Origin: DASSSQ01 sp963839285
Lineage (GTDB): Bacteria; Actinomycetota; Thermoleophilia; Gaiellales; Gaiellaceae
Length of the DNA: 21,280 nt
Assembly (NCBI GenBank): GCA_963839285.1
Contig: CAWIUN010000026.1
Span: 1-21,280 of the forward strand
Direction of reading: 5' to 3'
Shown: positions 1-7,111 of the stretch, one piece after another
Layout of the letters: each line of letters starts with the position of its first letter
How positions within the stretch are numbered: the stretch's first letter is position 1
Position numbers and translations under genes: made by a program
Notes under the pieces: model-generated
Database searches by the model: none
Told to the model about the DNA's origin: nothing
The model's input: the letters and a program-made list of their open reading frames with translations, nothing else

Positions 1-9
1 GAGGGTCGG

Positions 10-401
10 ATGACCGGCGACACCGTGACAACCACGGCGGTGACGGCCGTCGCGGCCGGCGGGCCGAGGCCGGTCGAGGGCACGCCGGGGATCGAACGCT
101 TCCTCGCGCTCGACAGCGCCCGCGCGATGCTGATCCGGCGCGCGGCGGACCACGCATCGCCTCCGGCTGGCACCACCACGGCCGACGCGAGGTCTTCGGC
201 CACGTGCTGCGCGGCAGGGTTCGCTTCGAGTACGGCCCCGGCGGCGGCAGCAGCACCGAGGTCGAGGAGGGCGGTTACTTCCACGTCCCCGTCGGTCTCG
301 TCCACCGCGACGTCAACCCCGACGACCAGCCCCAGGACATGCTGATCGCCTTCGTCGGCGACGGCCCGCTCGTCGTCAACCTGGAGGGGCCCGAGCCGTG
401 A
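10..401 (+). CDS. Cupin-domain protein, interrupted by a 1-base frameshift
   Basis: Small single-domain cupin of about 130 residues once repaired. The ATG follows GAGGG at positions 1-5. Frame 1 encodes the N-terminus up to LIRRAAD near position 150. The rest continues in frame 3 from about position 156 as IASGWHHHGRREVFGHVLRG, which fits a one-base deletion between 148 and 156. The WHHHG block followed by E is the first cupin metal-binding motif. The second motif is seen in YFHVPVGLVHRDVN, with a conserved His. Cupins of this size bind a metal or small ligand in a beta-barrel; no specific substrate can be read from the sequence. There is no signal peptide, so it is probably cytoplasmic. Family is well supported; function is unknown. 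Confidence 0.72.
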
Positions 402-695
402 GCCGCCGGTGGCGGCAGCGTGGATGGCGGGGCCGTTTCGGCGAGACGGCGCGGCCACTGCGCGTGTACGTGATCGTGCGGCGCCGGCTCGGCCGCGACC
501 CTCGCCTGGCGAACGCGGCCTCGGCGCGGCACGCCGCTCTTCCCTGCTGGACGACTTCGTCGCCGACCTCGAGGGCTGCGCGGCGCGCGAGGCGGTCGAC
601 GGTCGCCTCGGCAGCAGGTACGCGCCGAAAGCGCGCCCGCCGAGAGGTCGGGCCTGGAAGCCGAAGCGCGCCCAGGCCTGATCGGGGCAGGAGGA
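402..695 (+). other. Stretch without a recognisable gene; possible broken small ORF
   Basis: A GTG at 398 overlaps the cupin stop and opens an Arg-rich frame (VYVIVRRRLGRDPRLA). From about 540 a different frame reads more like protein (SSLLDDFVADLEG) and ends in a TGA at 679-681. Together they could be one frameshifted small gene of about 95 codons, but I recognise no family, and neither half has a good ribosome-binding site. Treat it as unassigned. Confidence 0.25.
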
Positions 696-736
696 GGGCG
701 CCGGCGCGGGTCGTGCTCTGACGCGCGCCGGCGCCC
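696..736. terminator. Strong hairpin, probable bidirectional terminator
   Basis: Perfect 13-bp inverted repeat: GGGCGCCGGCGCG at 696-708 pairs with CGCGCCGGCGCCC at 724-736 around a 15-base loop. There is no T-tract, as is common in high-GC actinobacteria. It lies just beyond the stop of the minus-strand operon (749) and after the rightward cupin region, so it can serve both directions. Confidence 0.7.
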
Positions 737-748
737 CGGGGAGGTTGC

Positions 749-1252
749 TCAGACGCCCGTCGCGGCGAACCAGGCGCCGCCCGGCGAGGTCACGAAGACG
801 ATCGGCGCGTAGCACGGCGAGGGCAGCGAGACCGTCGCGTCGATCTCCGCGTCGCCCGCCGTCGAGGCGGGGAAGAGCGCCGTCGAGGTGTTCGAGACGG
901 CCGCGGCTCCGGCGTCGATCGTCTGGCAGCTGACGATCGCCTTGAACGAGGGGACGGTGTTCGTGCCCTGGTTCGGGCCGGCGGCGAAGACGAGGCCCTC
1001 GACCTCGACGTGCAGGCGGCCGTCCGCGCGGAGGTCGACGTTGCCGGACGCGAGCTGCCACGGCAGCCCGCCGCCGTTGACGCCGCGGATCGGGTTCGCC
1101 GAGCCGACGTAGGGCCCGACGACCGGCGCGAGCACGGCGGCGCTCAGCACCTTGCGCCCGTCGGCGCCGCCGCTCGAGAGCGCGGGGACGGCGAGTGCGA
1201 CGACGGCGAGGAGCGCGAGTGCGCCGAGGCCGGCCTGGGACGATCGCTTCAT
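749..1252 (-). CDS. Secreted protein of unknown function
   Basis: A 167-residue protein with an N-terminal signal peptide: basic MKRSS, hydrophobic LGALALLAVVALAVPALSS, then the mature chain. The ATG at 1252 follows AGGAGGG, and it overlaps the stop of the upstream VOC gene as ATGA, so the two are probably translationally coupled. The mature part has conserved-looking blocks NPIRGVNGGGLPWQL, SFKAIVSCQT and the C-terminal SPCYAPIVFVTSPGGAWFAA. There are two cysteines, one in each of the last two blocks, which could form a disulphide outside the cell. I recall similar secreted actinobacterial proteins, but none with a function. It is the last gene of the minus-strand operon driven by the repeat promoter at 2404-2447. 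Confidence 0.8.
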   Translation of the reverse strand: MKRSSQAGLGALALLAVVALAVPALSSGGADGRKVLSAAVLAPVVGPYVGSANPIRGVNGGGLPWQLASGNVDLRADGRLHVEVEGLVFAAGPNQGTNTVPSFKAIVSCQTIDAGAAAVSNTSTALFPASTAGDAEIDATVSLPSPCYAPIVFVTSPGGAWFAATGV

Positions 1253-1848
1253 GGTTCCCTCCTGGGGTTGGTGATCTTCCGGGGTACGGCCGCGGGCGCG
1301 GCTCGGTTTGACCGGTGGGACGGCGGCCGCGGCGCTGCGGCGAGGAGGCCGACGGGACCGGCCGGCTCGAGAACACGCGGACGCGACCGTTCGGCGGTCC
1401 ATTCCGACCAGCCGATGATGCGGCGCTCCGGGTCCGGCCGGTCGTCGAGCATCGCGAGGTACTCGAGCAGGTGCCCGTCGGGGTCGCGGAAGTAGATCGC
1501 GGCTGCCGGCATCCAGCCGATCACGCTCGGCTCGCCGGTCTCCTGCCCGGAGAACGACAGCGGCGTGACGCCGATCTCCCTGAGGCGCTCGCCCGCGCCG
1601 AGGACGTTCTCGAGCGACGTCCTGAACGCGAGATGGAGCGAGATGCCGAGCGGGGCCGGTCCGGCCGACCAGAGGCCGAGCATCGCCGCTCCGGCGTCGC
1701 CGATCCAGAAGAAGGCGGCGCCGAGCTCGGGGTCGTGCAGCGCGAGCCGAAGCCCGACGACGTCGCGGTAGAACGCGATCGAGCGGTCGAGGTCCGCGAC
1801 CGTGAGGTGGGTCTCGAAGAGCCCGTCCGGGGTCGGCGGTGCGCTCAT
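1249..1848 (-). CDS. VOC (glyoxalase/bleomycin-resistance) superfamily protein
   Basis: Vicinal-oxygen-chelate fold protein with paired beta-alpha-beta modules. It starts ETHLTVADLDRSIAFYRDVVGL, and the second module contains AAIYFRDPDGHLLEYLAML. Candidate metal ligands are H14, H72 and E129. VOC enzymes are metal-dependent lyases, dioxygenases or thiol transferases, many acting on electrophiles; the substrate is not readable here. Relatives usually end near the WSEW at residues 147-150. Here the frame continues for about 49 low-complexity, Pro/Arg-rich residues to 1249. That tail may be an artefact of a lost stop or of a frameshift. The ATG overlaps the previous stop (ATGA at 1845-1848), so this is the third gene of a tight operon. 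Confidence 0.85.
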   Translation of the reverse strand: MSAPPTPDGLFETHLTVADLDRSIAFYRDVVGLRLALHDPELGAAFFWIGDAGAAMLGLWSAGPAPLGISLHLAFRTSLENVLGAGERLREIGVTPLSFSGQETGEPSVIGWMPAAAIYFRDPDGHLLEYLAMLDDRPDPERRIIGWSEWTAERSRPRVLEPAGPVGLLAAAPRPPSHRSNRAAPAAVPRKITNPRREP

Positions 1849-2066
1849 CCTGCGAACTCCGTCTGCAGGTGCGCCAGCGGGTGGTAGAAGGCATCGAGCG
1901 CGGCCTCCCCGGGCACGTCGAAGCGGAGCGTCTCGTCCGTGGCCGCGTACCTGAGCTCGATGCTCGTGCCGTCGTCGGCCGGATCCCAGAGGAGCGTGAC
2001 CTCGATGCCGGCGCCGACGCGGTGGGCGAGCTCTCGCGTCGACTGCGGGAGCGTCGATCCGGCCAT
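1845..2066 (-). CDS. Small conserved protein of unknown function (73 aa)
   Basis: A 73-residue acidic soluble protein with no signal peptide or membrane segment. Key blocks are RELAHRVGAGIEVTLLWD, then SIELRYAATDETLRFDVPG and ALDAFYHPLAHL. I recall short actinobacterial proteins with this layout (alternating strands, then a D-x-F-x-H-P motif) but no known function. It begins two bases after the stop of the ABM gene and ends in an ATGA overlap with the VOC gene, so it is certainly co-transcribed. The overlaps and protein-like composition argue that it is real despite its size. Confidence 0.75.
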   Translation of the reverse strand: MAGSTLPQSTRELAHRVGAGIEVTLLWDPADDGTSIELRYAATDETLRFDVPGEAALDAFYHPLAHLQTEFAG

Positions 2067-2068
2067 CG

Positions 2069-2368
2069 TCAGGGGAGCTTCGAGGCGAGGACGTCGACGT
2101 GCTCGACCAGCGGCGGCGTCGCGAGCAGCTCGGGCGCCTTCTCCCCGAGCGCCGCCGCGACCGCTCCGTCGAGATGCGCGCGGCGTCCTGCCTCGTCGGG
2201 GAACACGTCGACGATCGCGAACGTCGAGGCGCCGATTCTGAAGGCGAACCAGGCGGTGGTCTGCGGCTCCTCCCGGACGAGCGCGAGCGCGTCGCCGAGG
2301 AAGCCCGCGACCGTCTCTTCCTGTCCGCTCCTCGCTTCCAGGCGGACGATCAGCCCCTTCGTGATCAT
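2069..2368 (-). CDS. Antibiotic biosynthesis monooxygenase (ABM/YgiN-like) family protein
   Basis: A 99-residue single ferredoxin-like alpha/beta domain of the ABM family. These are cofactor-independent monooxygenases and relatives, including the quinol monooxygenase YgiN. Seen: MITKGLIVRLEARSGQEE at the start, TTAWFAFRIGASTFAIVDVF in the centre and AHLDGAVAAAL after it, ending HVDVLASKLP. I chose the ATG at 2368 because AAAGGGA lies just upstream and family members begin MITKGL. A longer in-frame start at 2404 would fall inside the promoter. It is the first gene of the four-gene minus-strand operon, 36 bp downstream of a three-repeat promoter box. Quinol oxidation is a family-based guess, supported by the nearby FMN reductases and YceI. 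Confidence 0.85.
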   Translation of the reverse strand: MITKGLIVRLEARSGQEETVAGFLGDALALVREEPQTTAWFAFRIGASTFAIVDVFPDEAGRRAHLDGAVAAALGEKAPELLATPPLVEHVDVLASKLP

Positions 2369-2403
2369 GGTCGATCCCTTTCGACGTGGACGGCGTTCGC
2401 CCA

Positions 2404-2447
2404 ACCGTCGCCGACGCCGCTGAGCGATTCCTGTCCCGCCGCTGAGC
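2404..2447 (-). promoter_or_regulatory. SARP-like operator/promoter of the ABM operon (three 11-bp repeats)
   Basis: Read on the minus strand: GCTCAGC (2447-2441), GGACAGG (2436-2430), GCTCAGC (2425-2419). The three heptamers start exactly 11 bp apart. The -10-like GACGGT (2409-2404) begins 16 bp after the start of the last heptamer. The middle repeat is degenerate (5 of 7 to GCTCAGG). This geometry is identical in four other boxes of the window. Confidence 0.72.
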
Positions 2448-2455
2448 GCGGGCTC

Positions 2456-2499
2456 GCTCAGGCCGCGATCAGGCTCGACTCAGCGGCCCGCCGTAGCTT
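2456..2499 (+). promoter_or_regulatory. SARP-like operator/promoter of the 2555 gene
   Basis: Three direct heptamers at an 11-bp period: GCTCAGG (2456), GATCAGG (2467), ACTCAGC (2478). A -10 hexamer TAGCTT at 2494-2499 fits TANNNT and starts 16 bp after the start of the last heptamer. It lies back-to-back with the minus-strand box at 2404-2447, only 8 bp away, forming a divergent control region. The predicted start of transcription is near 2506. Confidence 0.8.
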
Positions 2500-2554
2500 C
2501 GCCGGTCGACAACGACGCACGCGGATCCGGCTCCGCCGGATGAAAGGAGACCCC

Positions 2555-3887
2555 TTGAAGATCTTCTCGAAGCGGCGGCTGCTCGCGGCCGCCGCGCTCA
2601 CGGTGACCGCCGGGGCTGCGGCCATGGGCGGTCAGGCGCTCGCCGGGTCGAAGGACGGAACGGCCTCGGCGAAGGGCCTCGGCCCGATCAGCGGGCTGCT
2701 GCCGCGCGACCACCTGACGGTCGAGAACGCGATCCAGGTCGACCTGACCAGGGAATCGGTGCGGCTGCCGCTGTACAAGGGGCGCGCGAACGGCGAGACC
2801 GCCTGGTACGTGCTGCTCGACGCCTCCGACTCCGGGATCGCGCACGACCTCGGCGTCAACTACGCGCCCAAGCTGGGCAACCTCGCGATCAACGACCCGG
2901 AGGCCGTGCAGACGGTGACGCTCGACTCGCCGACGCCGGCCGAGAACCGGTTCGGGCAGGCGACGATCGAGTTCCAGGGCGCGCCCGACTTCAGCCCGAC
3001 CCGGATCGCCGAGCCCGGCCCCACCGGCTTCCCGCTGGCGAGCTTCCAGCCGGGCGCGGTCGCCGGGCCGGGGTACAGCCCGTTCATCCGCATCGAGGGC
3101 TCGCCGACGGTGTACAGCGCGCCGATCGTCGCCACCGGCGACGGGCCGTTCGACGTCGTCCACCACACCGACACCGGCGACCGCGTGCTCGGCGTCCACA
3201 TCGCCGGCGCCTCGGCGCCCGGCCGGTACGCCGAGTCGTGGGTCGACCTGCTGTTCGTCAAGGGCTTCGACGCCGGCGAGCCGATCGTCTACATCTCGAC
3301 CGACGCCGGCCAGCCGCTGACCTCGGTGCTCGAGCGCTCGACCTACGTGCCCGCGCTCGACAACGCGGCCTACCACGGCGGCGACGACTTCCTCGGCTCC
3401 GCCCGCGAGCGCCTGTTCGGCTTCGTCAACGGCCAGACCGGCGCGGACAACAGCGAGTCGCAGGGCTTCGTCCACCTGATCGAGGACGGCCACGCCTCCG
3501 AGGACGCGAGCGCCGCCAACACGCCGCTGATCGACGCGCTCCGAAACGGCGGCGACCTGCTGAACGTGTTCGGCGACTTCCCGACCGAGACCGACCCGCG
3601 CCACGCCGACGCGTACAGCCCGCTCTGGGACGCCCAGCTCGGCCTCTGGACCGAGAAGGCCGTGCAGCAGGGCCTCGAACACGCGGCAGATCGACGAGGT
3701 GCAGGTCTTCAACCTCGCCGCCACGCGGCCCGACCTGCTCACCGGCGTCGACCCCGCGACGGGCCAGCCCGCGCCGTACGGCTCGGTCGGCGTCGACATC
3801 AACTGCGCCGTGATCGGCTTCATCGACAAGGCGCCGAAGGCGAACCTCGCCGAGCCCGTGCCCGACTCGCAGTTCCCGCCCCGCTGA
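2555..3887 (+). CDS. Secreted protein of unknown function (about 443 aa, one frameshift)
   Basis: The start is TTG at 2555, 4 bases after AAAGGAGA; the in-frame ATG at 2540 overlaps that RBS. A signal peptide follows (KIFSKRRLLAAAALTVTAG, then AAAMGGQALAGS). Mature blocks include LLPRDHLTVENAIQVDL, HDLGVNYAPKLGNLAI, GFPLASFQPGAVAGPGYSPF, LERSTYVPALDNAAYHGGDD and LFGFVNGQTGADN. The frame is lost near 3676 by one extra base and resumes as TRQIDEVQVFNLAATRPDLL through to PDSQFPPR and the stop at 3887. I recall similar secreted actinobacterial proteins of unknown function. The LPLYKGR...APKLGNLAI and FQPGAVAGPGYSPF blocks loosely resemble the repeated unit of the 6264 protein. It is probably exported, and it is first in line after the operator at 2456-2499. 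Confidence 0.8.
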
Positions 3888-3896
3888 CGGCGGACC

Positions 3897-3926
3897 GGGC
3901 GGCGGGCCGGCAACGGCCCGCCGCCC
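3897..3926 (+). terminator. Intercistronic GC hairpin
   Basis: A 12-bp perfect stem, GGGCGGCGGGCC (3897-3908) with GGCCCGCCGCCC (3915-3926), and a 6-base loop. It starts 10 bp after the stop at 3887 and lies before the GTG at 3952. No T-run follows. It may be a partial terminator or a transcript-stabilising stem that lowers expression of the downstream genes. Confidence 0.6.
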
Positions 3927-3951
3927 ACCAGCCTCGTCGAAAGGAGCAATC

Positions 3952-4399
3952 GTGAAAGCACTCACCCTCGTCGCGCTCGTGCTCGCCGCGGCCGTCGTCG
4001 GCCTCACCGCCTCGGCCGCCGCAGCGCGGAGCGGCGCCACCGTCTCGACCGCCGGCTCCAAGCTCGGACGGATCCTCGTCGACGGCCGTGGACGGACGCT
4101 CTACCTGTTCGAGAAGGACAGCGCGCGGGCGCAGCGCCTGCGCCGGAGCCTGCGCCGCCTACTGGCCGCCCCTGCTCGTCAAGGGCAAGCCGACGGTCGC
4201 CGGCGCGGCGAAGAAGGCACTGCTCGGGACGACCCGCCGCGCCGACGGCACCAGGCAGGTCACCTACGCCGGCCACCCGCTCTACCTGTTCGCCGGGGAC
4301 ACGAGGGCGGGGCAGACCAACGGCCAGGACCTGCACGACTTCGGCGCCGGCTGGTACGTCGTCTCGACGGCCGGAAAGAAGATCGAGCAGGACGGCTAG
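3952..4399 (+). CDS. Secreted Yx(FWY)xxD-repeat protein (COG4315 type), one frameshift
   Basis: The start is GTG at 3952 with AAGGAG at 3941-3946. The signal peptide is MKALTLVALVLAAAVVGLTA followed by SAAAA. I see no clear lipobox Cys, so it is probably soluble rather than a lipoprotein. The two hallmark motifs of this family are visible: TLYLFEKD near the start and PLYLFAGD near the end, each Y-x-F-x-x-D. Between them lie CAGACAAYWPPLL with two Cys, and the W. The frame changes once at about 4121-4130 (one extra base), between FEKD and GRSACAG. The repaired length is about 148 residues, normal for the family. Function is unknown; members are predicted extracytoplasmic proteins. The stop is immediately followed by the GTG of the FMN reductase. 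Confidence 0.8.
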
Positions 4400-4962
4400 G
4401 TGATCCTCGCGATCTCCGGCAGCCTGCGCCGACGCTCGCTCAACAGCGCCGCGCTCCGTGCCGCCGCCCGCGCGGCGGCACGGAGCGGCATCGAGATCGC
4501 GGTCGCCGACCCGGTCCGGGCGCTGCCGCCGTTCGACCCCGATCTGGAGGCGGAGCCGCCCGACGTCGTGCGCGGCTTCCGCGAGGCCTGCGAGCGAGCG
4601 GACGGGCTCCTGCTCGCCGTGCCCGAGTACGCCTTCGGCATCCCGGGCGCGTTCAAGAACGCGCTCGACTGGACCGTCGGCGGCGGCAGCATCTACCGCA
4701 AGCCCGTCGCGGTGCTCAGCGTCGCGCCGCCCGGCCGCGGCGGAGACGTGCGCCTGGCGCTCGAGCGCGTCTTCGCGGCGCTCGACTGCGACGTCACCTA
4801 CCACTCCGTGCCGATCCACGCGGCGAGGCTCGTCGACGACGAGATCCGCGACCCCGGCGATCGCCTCGCGAGCTGCTCGGCGTCGTCGAGGCGCTCGCGG
4901 GGCGCGCGCACGCTCGCTCAGGCGGCGCTGAGCCGCCGATCAGCGCCGGCCGCCATACCTGA
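4400..4962 (+). CDS. NADPH-dependent FMN reductase family protein, frameshift near the 3' end
   Basis: Flavodoxin-fold NAD(P)H:FMN/quinone reductase. ILAISGSLRRRSLNSAALRA is the FMN-phosphate loop (GSLRxxSxN), and PEYAFGIPGAFKNALDW is the second FMN motif. These enzymes use NAD(P)H to reduce bound flavin and pass electrons to FMN, quinones, chromate or azo compounds. The GTG start directly abuts the previous stop. The reading frame leaves the family pattern at about 4860; the true end probably reads RELLGVVEALAG in another frame and stops at 4962. If the frame were not corrected, the ORF would run on in frame into YceI, a false 380-residue fusion. The last 50 bases overlap the promoter box of the YceI gene. 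Confidence 0.83.
4916..4959 (+). promoter_or_regulatory. SARP-like operator/promoter of the YceI gene
   Basis: Heptamers GCTCAGG (4916), GCTGAGC (4927) and GATCAGC (4938), exactly 11 bp apart. The -10 position (4954-4959) reads CATACC, keeping only the A of TANNNT, so this is the weakest -10 of the set. The box lies within or just past the 3' end of the FMN reductase gene and 35 bp before the YceI start. Confidence 0.68.
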
Positions 4963-4993
4963 CCCAGACCCATCCGACGAAGAGGAGCCAGCA

Positions 4994-5542
4994 ATGACAA
5001 CCGCAGTTGAGACCGCAGACGGCATTTACGAGCTCGACAGGGCCCACTCGACGGTGCAGTTCGCCGTCCGCCACGTCGGCGTCTCGAGCTTCCGCGCGTC
5101 GTTCGGCGAGATCGACGGGCGCCTCGTCCTCGAGGACGGAACGGCCGAGCTCGAGGCGAGCGTGGTCGTCGAGTCGATCTCGATCGTCGAGCCGCCGGAG
5201 TTCCGCGAGCACGTCGTCCGCGGCGACGACTTCTTCGCGGGCGGCGAGCACCCCCTGCTCACCTTCCGCAGCACGCGCGTCGAGCTCGACGACGAAGGAC
5301 GCGCGACCGTGTCGGGCGCCCTCGTCGTCCGCGGCGTCTCCGCCCCGGTCAGCGCGACGGGCACGTTCTCCCCGCCGACCGAGGATCCGTTCGGCGGCAC
5401 GCGCGTCGGCCTCGAGCTCGAGGCGACGATCGACCGGCGGACGTGGGGGATGGACTGGCAGCTGCCGCTGCCGAACGGCGGCGACGCGCTCGGCTGGCAG
5501 GTCGCGGTCACCGCGCACCTCGAGCTGACGAGGACGCCGTGA
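4994..5542 (+). CDS. YceI-family (lipid/polyisoprenoid-binding-like) protein
   Basis: A 182-residue YceI domain: an extended beta-barrel that in characterised members holds a polyisoprenoid such as ubiquinone. Typical blocks are YELDRAHSTVQFAVRHVGVS at the start, FRASFGEIDGRL, REHVVRGDDFFAGGEHPLLT (the D-F-F...HP motif) and VVRGVSAPVSATGTF. RRTWGMDW and a final barrel strand follow. There is no signal peptide, so this is the cytoplasmic type. The ATG follows GAGGAG at 4982-4987. It has its own repeat box at 4916-4959. Its stop overlaps the GTG of the second FMN reductase (GTGA at 5539-5542), which links a putative quinone binder with a flavin reductase. Intact, with no frameshift. Confidence 0.9.
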   Translation: MTTAVETADGIYELDRAHSTVQFAVRHVGVSSFRASFGEIDGRLVLEDGTAELEASVVVESISIVEPPEFREHVVRGDDFFAGGEHPLLTFRSTRVELDDEGRATVSGALVVRGVSAPVSATGTFSPPTEDPFGGTRVGLELEATIDRRTWGMDWQLPLPNGGDALGWQVAVTAHLELTRTP

Positions 5543-6087
5543 GGCGGCTGCTCGCGATCAGCGGCAGCCTGCGCCGGCGGTCGTACAACAGCGCGCTCCT
5601 CGCCGCCGCCGCGGCCGCGTCCGATCCCGGGCGTGGAGTTCGTGCTCTGGAGCGGCCTCGACGCGATCCCGGCCTTCGACGAGGACGTGGAGGACGAGCC
5701 GCCGACGGTCGCGCTCCTCAAGGCAGGAGATCGCGCGTGCGGACGCGATCCTCTTCGCGACGCCCGAGTACAACGCGTCGGTCCCCGGCGCGCTCAAGAA
5801 CGCGCTCGACTGGGTCTCCCGGCCCTTCGACGCGAATCCGCTGCGCGGCAAGCCGGTCGCCGTCGTCGGCGCCGGCCAGGGCAGCTTCGGCGGCGTCTGG
5901 GCGCAGGCGGAGCTGCGCAAGATCCTGCACACGCTCGGAGCACGGGTCGACGAGCACGAGCTCGCCGTCGCTCGCGCCCAGCACGCCTTCACGCCGGACG
6001 GACGGCTGCGCGACCCCGAGCAGGCGGCGGCGCTCGCGTCGATCGTCGAGTCGCTCCTCCGGCACGACCGGCCGACGAGCCGCCTGA
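5539..6087 (+). CDS. Second NADPH-dependent FMN reductase, with two or more frameshifts
   Basis: Paralogue of the 4400 gene. It starts GTG within the YceI stop and encodes RRLLAISGSLRRRSYNSALL. The frame moves by one near 5625 (then VEFVLWSGLDAIPAFDEDVE) and again near 5725 (then ADAILFATPEYNASVPGALK and NALDW). FMN-binding motifs GSLRxxSxN and PEYNxSVPGALKNALDW are both present. Later blocks are KPVAVVGAGQGSFGGVWAQA and RLRDPEQAAALASIVESLLR. No stop is met in that last frame near the expected end. TGA at 6085-6087 (neighbouring frame) is the likeliest terminus; 6148 is another candidate but would overlap the next promoter box. The activity is presumed NAD(P)H-dependent reduction of flavin or quinone. 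Confidence 0.75.
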   Translation: MRRLLAISGSLRRRSYNSALLAAAAAASDPGRGVRALERPRRDPGLRRGRGGRAADGRAPQGRRSRVRTRSSSRRPSTTRRSPARSRTRSTGSPGPSTRIRCAASRSPSSAPARAASAASGRRRSCARSCTRSEHGSTSTSSPSLAPSTPSRRTDGCATPSRRRRSRRSSSRSSGTTGRRAA

Positions 6088-6143
6088 CCGCGCGCGGGAC
6101 GACGGGCGCGCCGGCGCGAGGCTGCTCGCGTCGCGCCCGCCGT

Positions 6144-6187
6144 GCTGAGGCCGCGCTCAGAGGCCGCTCAGCCGCTCCGCGTAGAAC
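6144..6187 (+). promoter_or_regulatory. SARP-like operator/promoter of the 6264 gene
   Basis: Heptamers GCTGAGG (6144), GCTCAGA (6155) and GCTCAGC (6166), exactly 11 bp apart. The -10 hexamer TAGAAC at 6182-6187 starts 16 bp after the start of the last heptamer, like TAGCTT in the 2456 box. The predicted leader to the ATG at 6264 is about 70 nt. Confidence 0.78.
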
Positions 6188-6263
6188 CCGGTCCGCACAC
6201 GAACCCGCGCCGCGCCGCTGCGTCCCCGCAGCCGCGGCGCCCTACCGCACCCAAGGAGAACGC

Positions 6264-7013
6264 ATGCGAAGGATCATCGCTCTGCTCGCGCGCCGCGATC
6301 GCCCGTCACCGCCCTGGCGGGGACGGCGGCCGCCTCGCCGTCCGCGGCGCACGCGGCCGCCGCGAAGAAGCCGGTCACGAAGGGCTTCTACCGCGGCCGG
6401 ACGATCGGGTACTTCGACTTCGGCCCGATCAAGCTGAAGCCGGGCAACAAGCTCGCACCGATCTGGACCGTCACGAACGGCGTCGGCGGCCAGCGCAACA
6501 TCGTCGACACCGTCCCCGGCCAGGCCTCGTACACGCCGCTCTGGCAGCTGAACCAGGTCACGTTCAAGTCGGGCGCCGCGCCCACCTGCTGCGCTCCCGC
6601 GCCGACGTCGAGGCTGCGAGGCGTCGCGGCGAGGTGACCGTCACGCGCGACGAAGACCGTCGTCAACTGCCCGGTGCTCGGCTTCGGGCAGAAGCGGGTC
6701 GCGGGCTTCTCGGCCGGCAAGACGATCCACTACTACGACCTCGGCCCGGTGAAGGTCGCGCCCGGCAACGCGATCCTGCCGCTCGTCGCCCTCACCAACG
6801 GCGTCGCCGGCCAGCACAACATCACCCAGGAGACGATCGCGCCGGGAGCCACCGACTACCCGCCGCTCTGGGGGATCGTCAAGGCCACCTGGACCGCGTC
6901 CGCGCACAAGCGCCTGCTCACCTCGTACGCCCAGGTGGCGAAGGCCCGTGCAGGCGGGCGAGCTCGAGCTCGTGAAGACGTCGCTCGTCGTCAACTGCCC
7001 CCTCGTTCCCTGA
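6264..7013 (+). CDS. Secreted protein made of two tandem homologous units, several frameshifts
   Basis: The ATG at 6264 follows AAGGAG. Once small shifts near 6290-6305 are repaired, a signal peptide appears (AAIAVTALAGTAAASPSAAH, then AAAAKK). Unit 1: GYFDFGPIKLKPGNKLAPIW, TVTNGVGGQRNIVDTVPG, YTPLWQLNQVTF, then LLRSRADVEAARRRGEVTVT and TVVNCPVLGF. Unit 2 repeats the plan: HYYDLGPVKVAPGNAILPLV, LTNGVAGQHNITQETIAPGA, YPPLWGIVKATW, LLTSYAQVAKA, GELELVKTSLVVNCPLVP and the stop at 7013. Each unit ends in VVNCP. Further shifts are inferred near 6580, 6655 and 6945. Every segment keeps the family pattern, so errors or very recent decay are likely. Function unknown; probably extracellular. The operator at 6144-6187 precedes it. 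Confidence 0.75.
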
Positions 7014-7057
7014 CGAGCAGGCCCCGACGGCTCGCGCTTCCGGCGGCAGCCCCGGGG

Positions 7058-7081
7058 GCGGCGGGCGAGACGGCCCGCCGC
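7058..7081. terminator. Hairpin between convergent genes
   Basis: GCGGCGGGC (7058-7066) pairs with GCCCGCCGC (7073-7081) around a 6-base loop. It lies between the stop of the secreted protein (7013) and the stop of the convergent GNAT gene (7112), so it could terminate both transcripts. Confidence 0.6.
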
Positions 7082-7111
7082 TCCTCGGCGGTCGCCGCCG
7101 CCTCGATCGCT

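Noticed and set aside
747..753. Isolated GCTCAGA resembling the regulatory heptamer
   Set aside because: No partner at 11 bp on either side, and it lies at a gene end rather than before a start.
3952..4020. Lipobox in the Yx(FWY)xxD protein
   Set aside because: There is no Cys after the hydrophobic segment of the signal peptide, so lipidation is not supported here although many relatives are lipoproteins.
4400..5542. A continuous 380-residue FMN reductase-YceI fusion
   Set aside because: YceI has its own RBS and promoter box. The junction segment is low-complexity and arises because the reductase frame is lost near 4870, so the fusion is an artefact.
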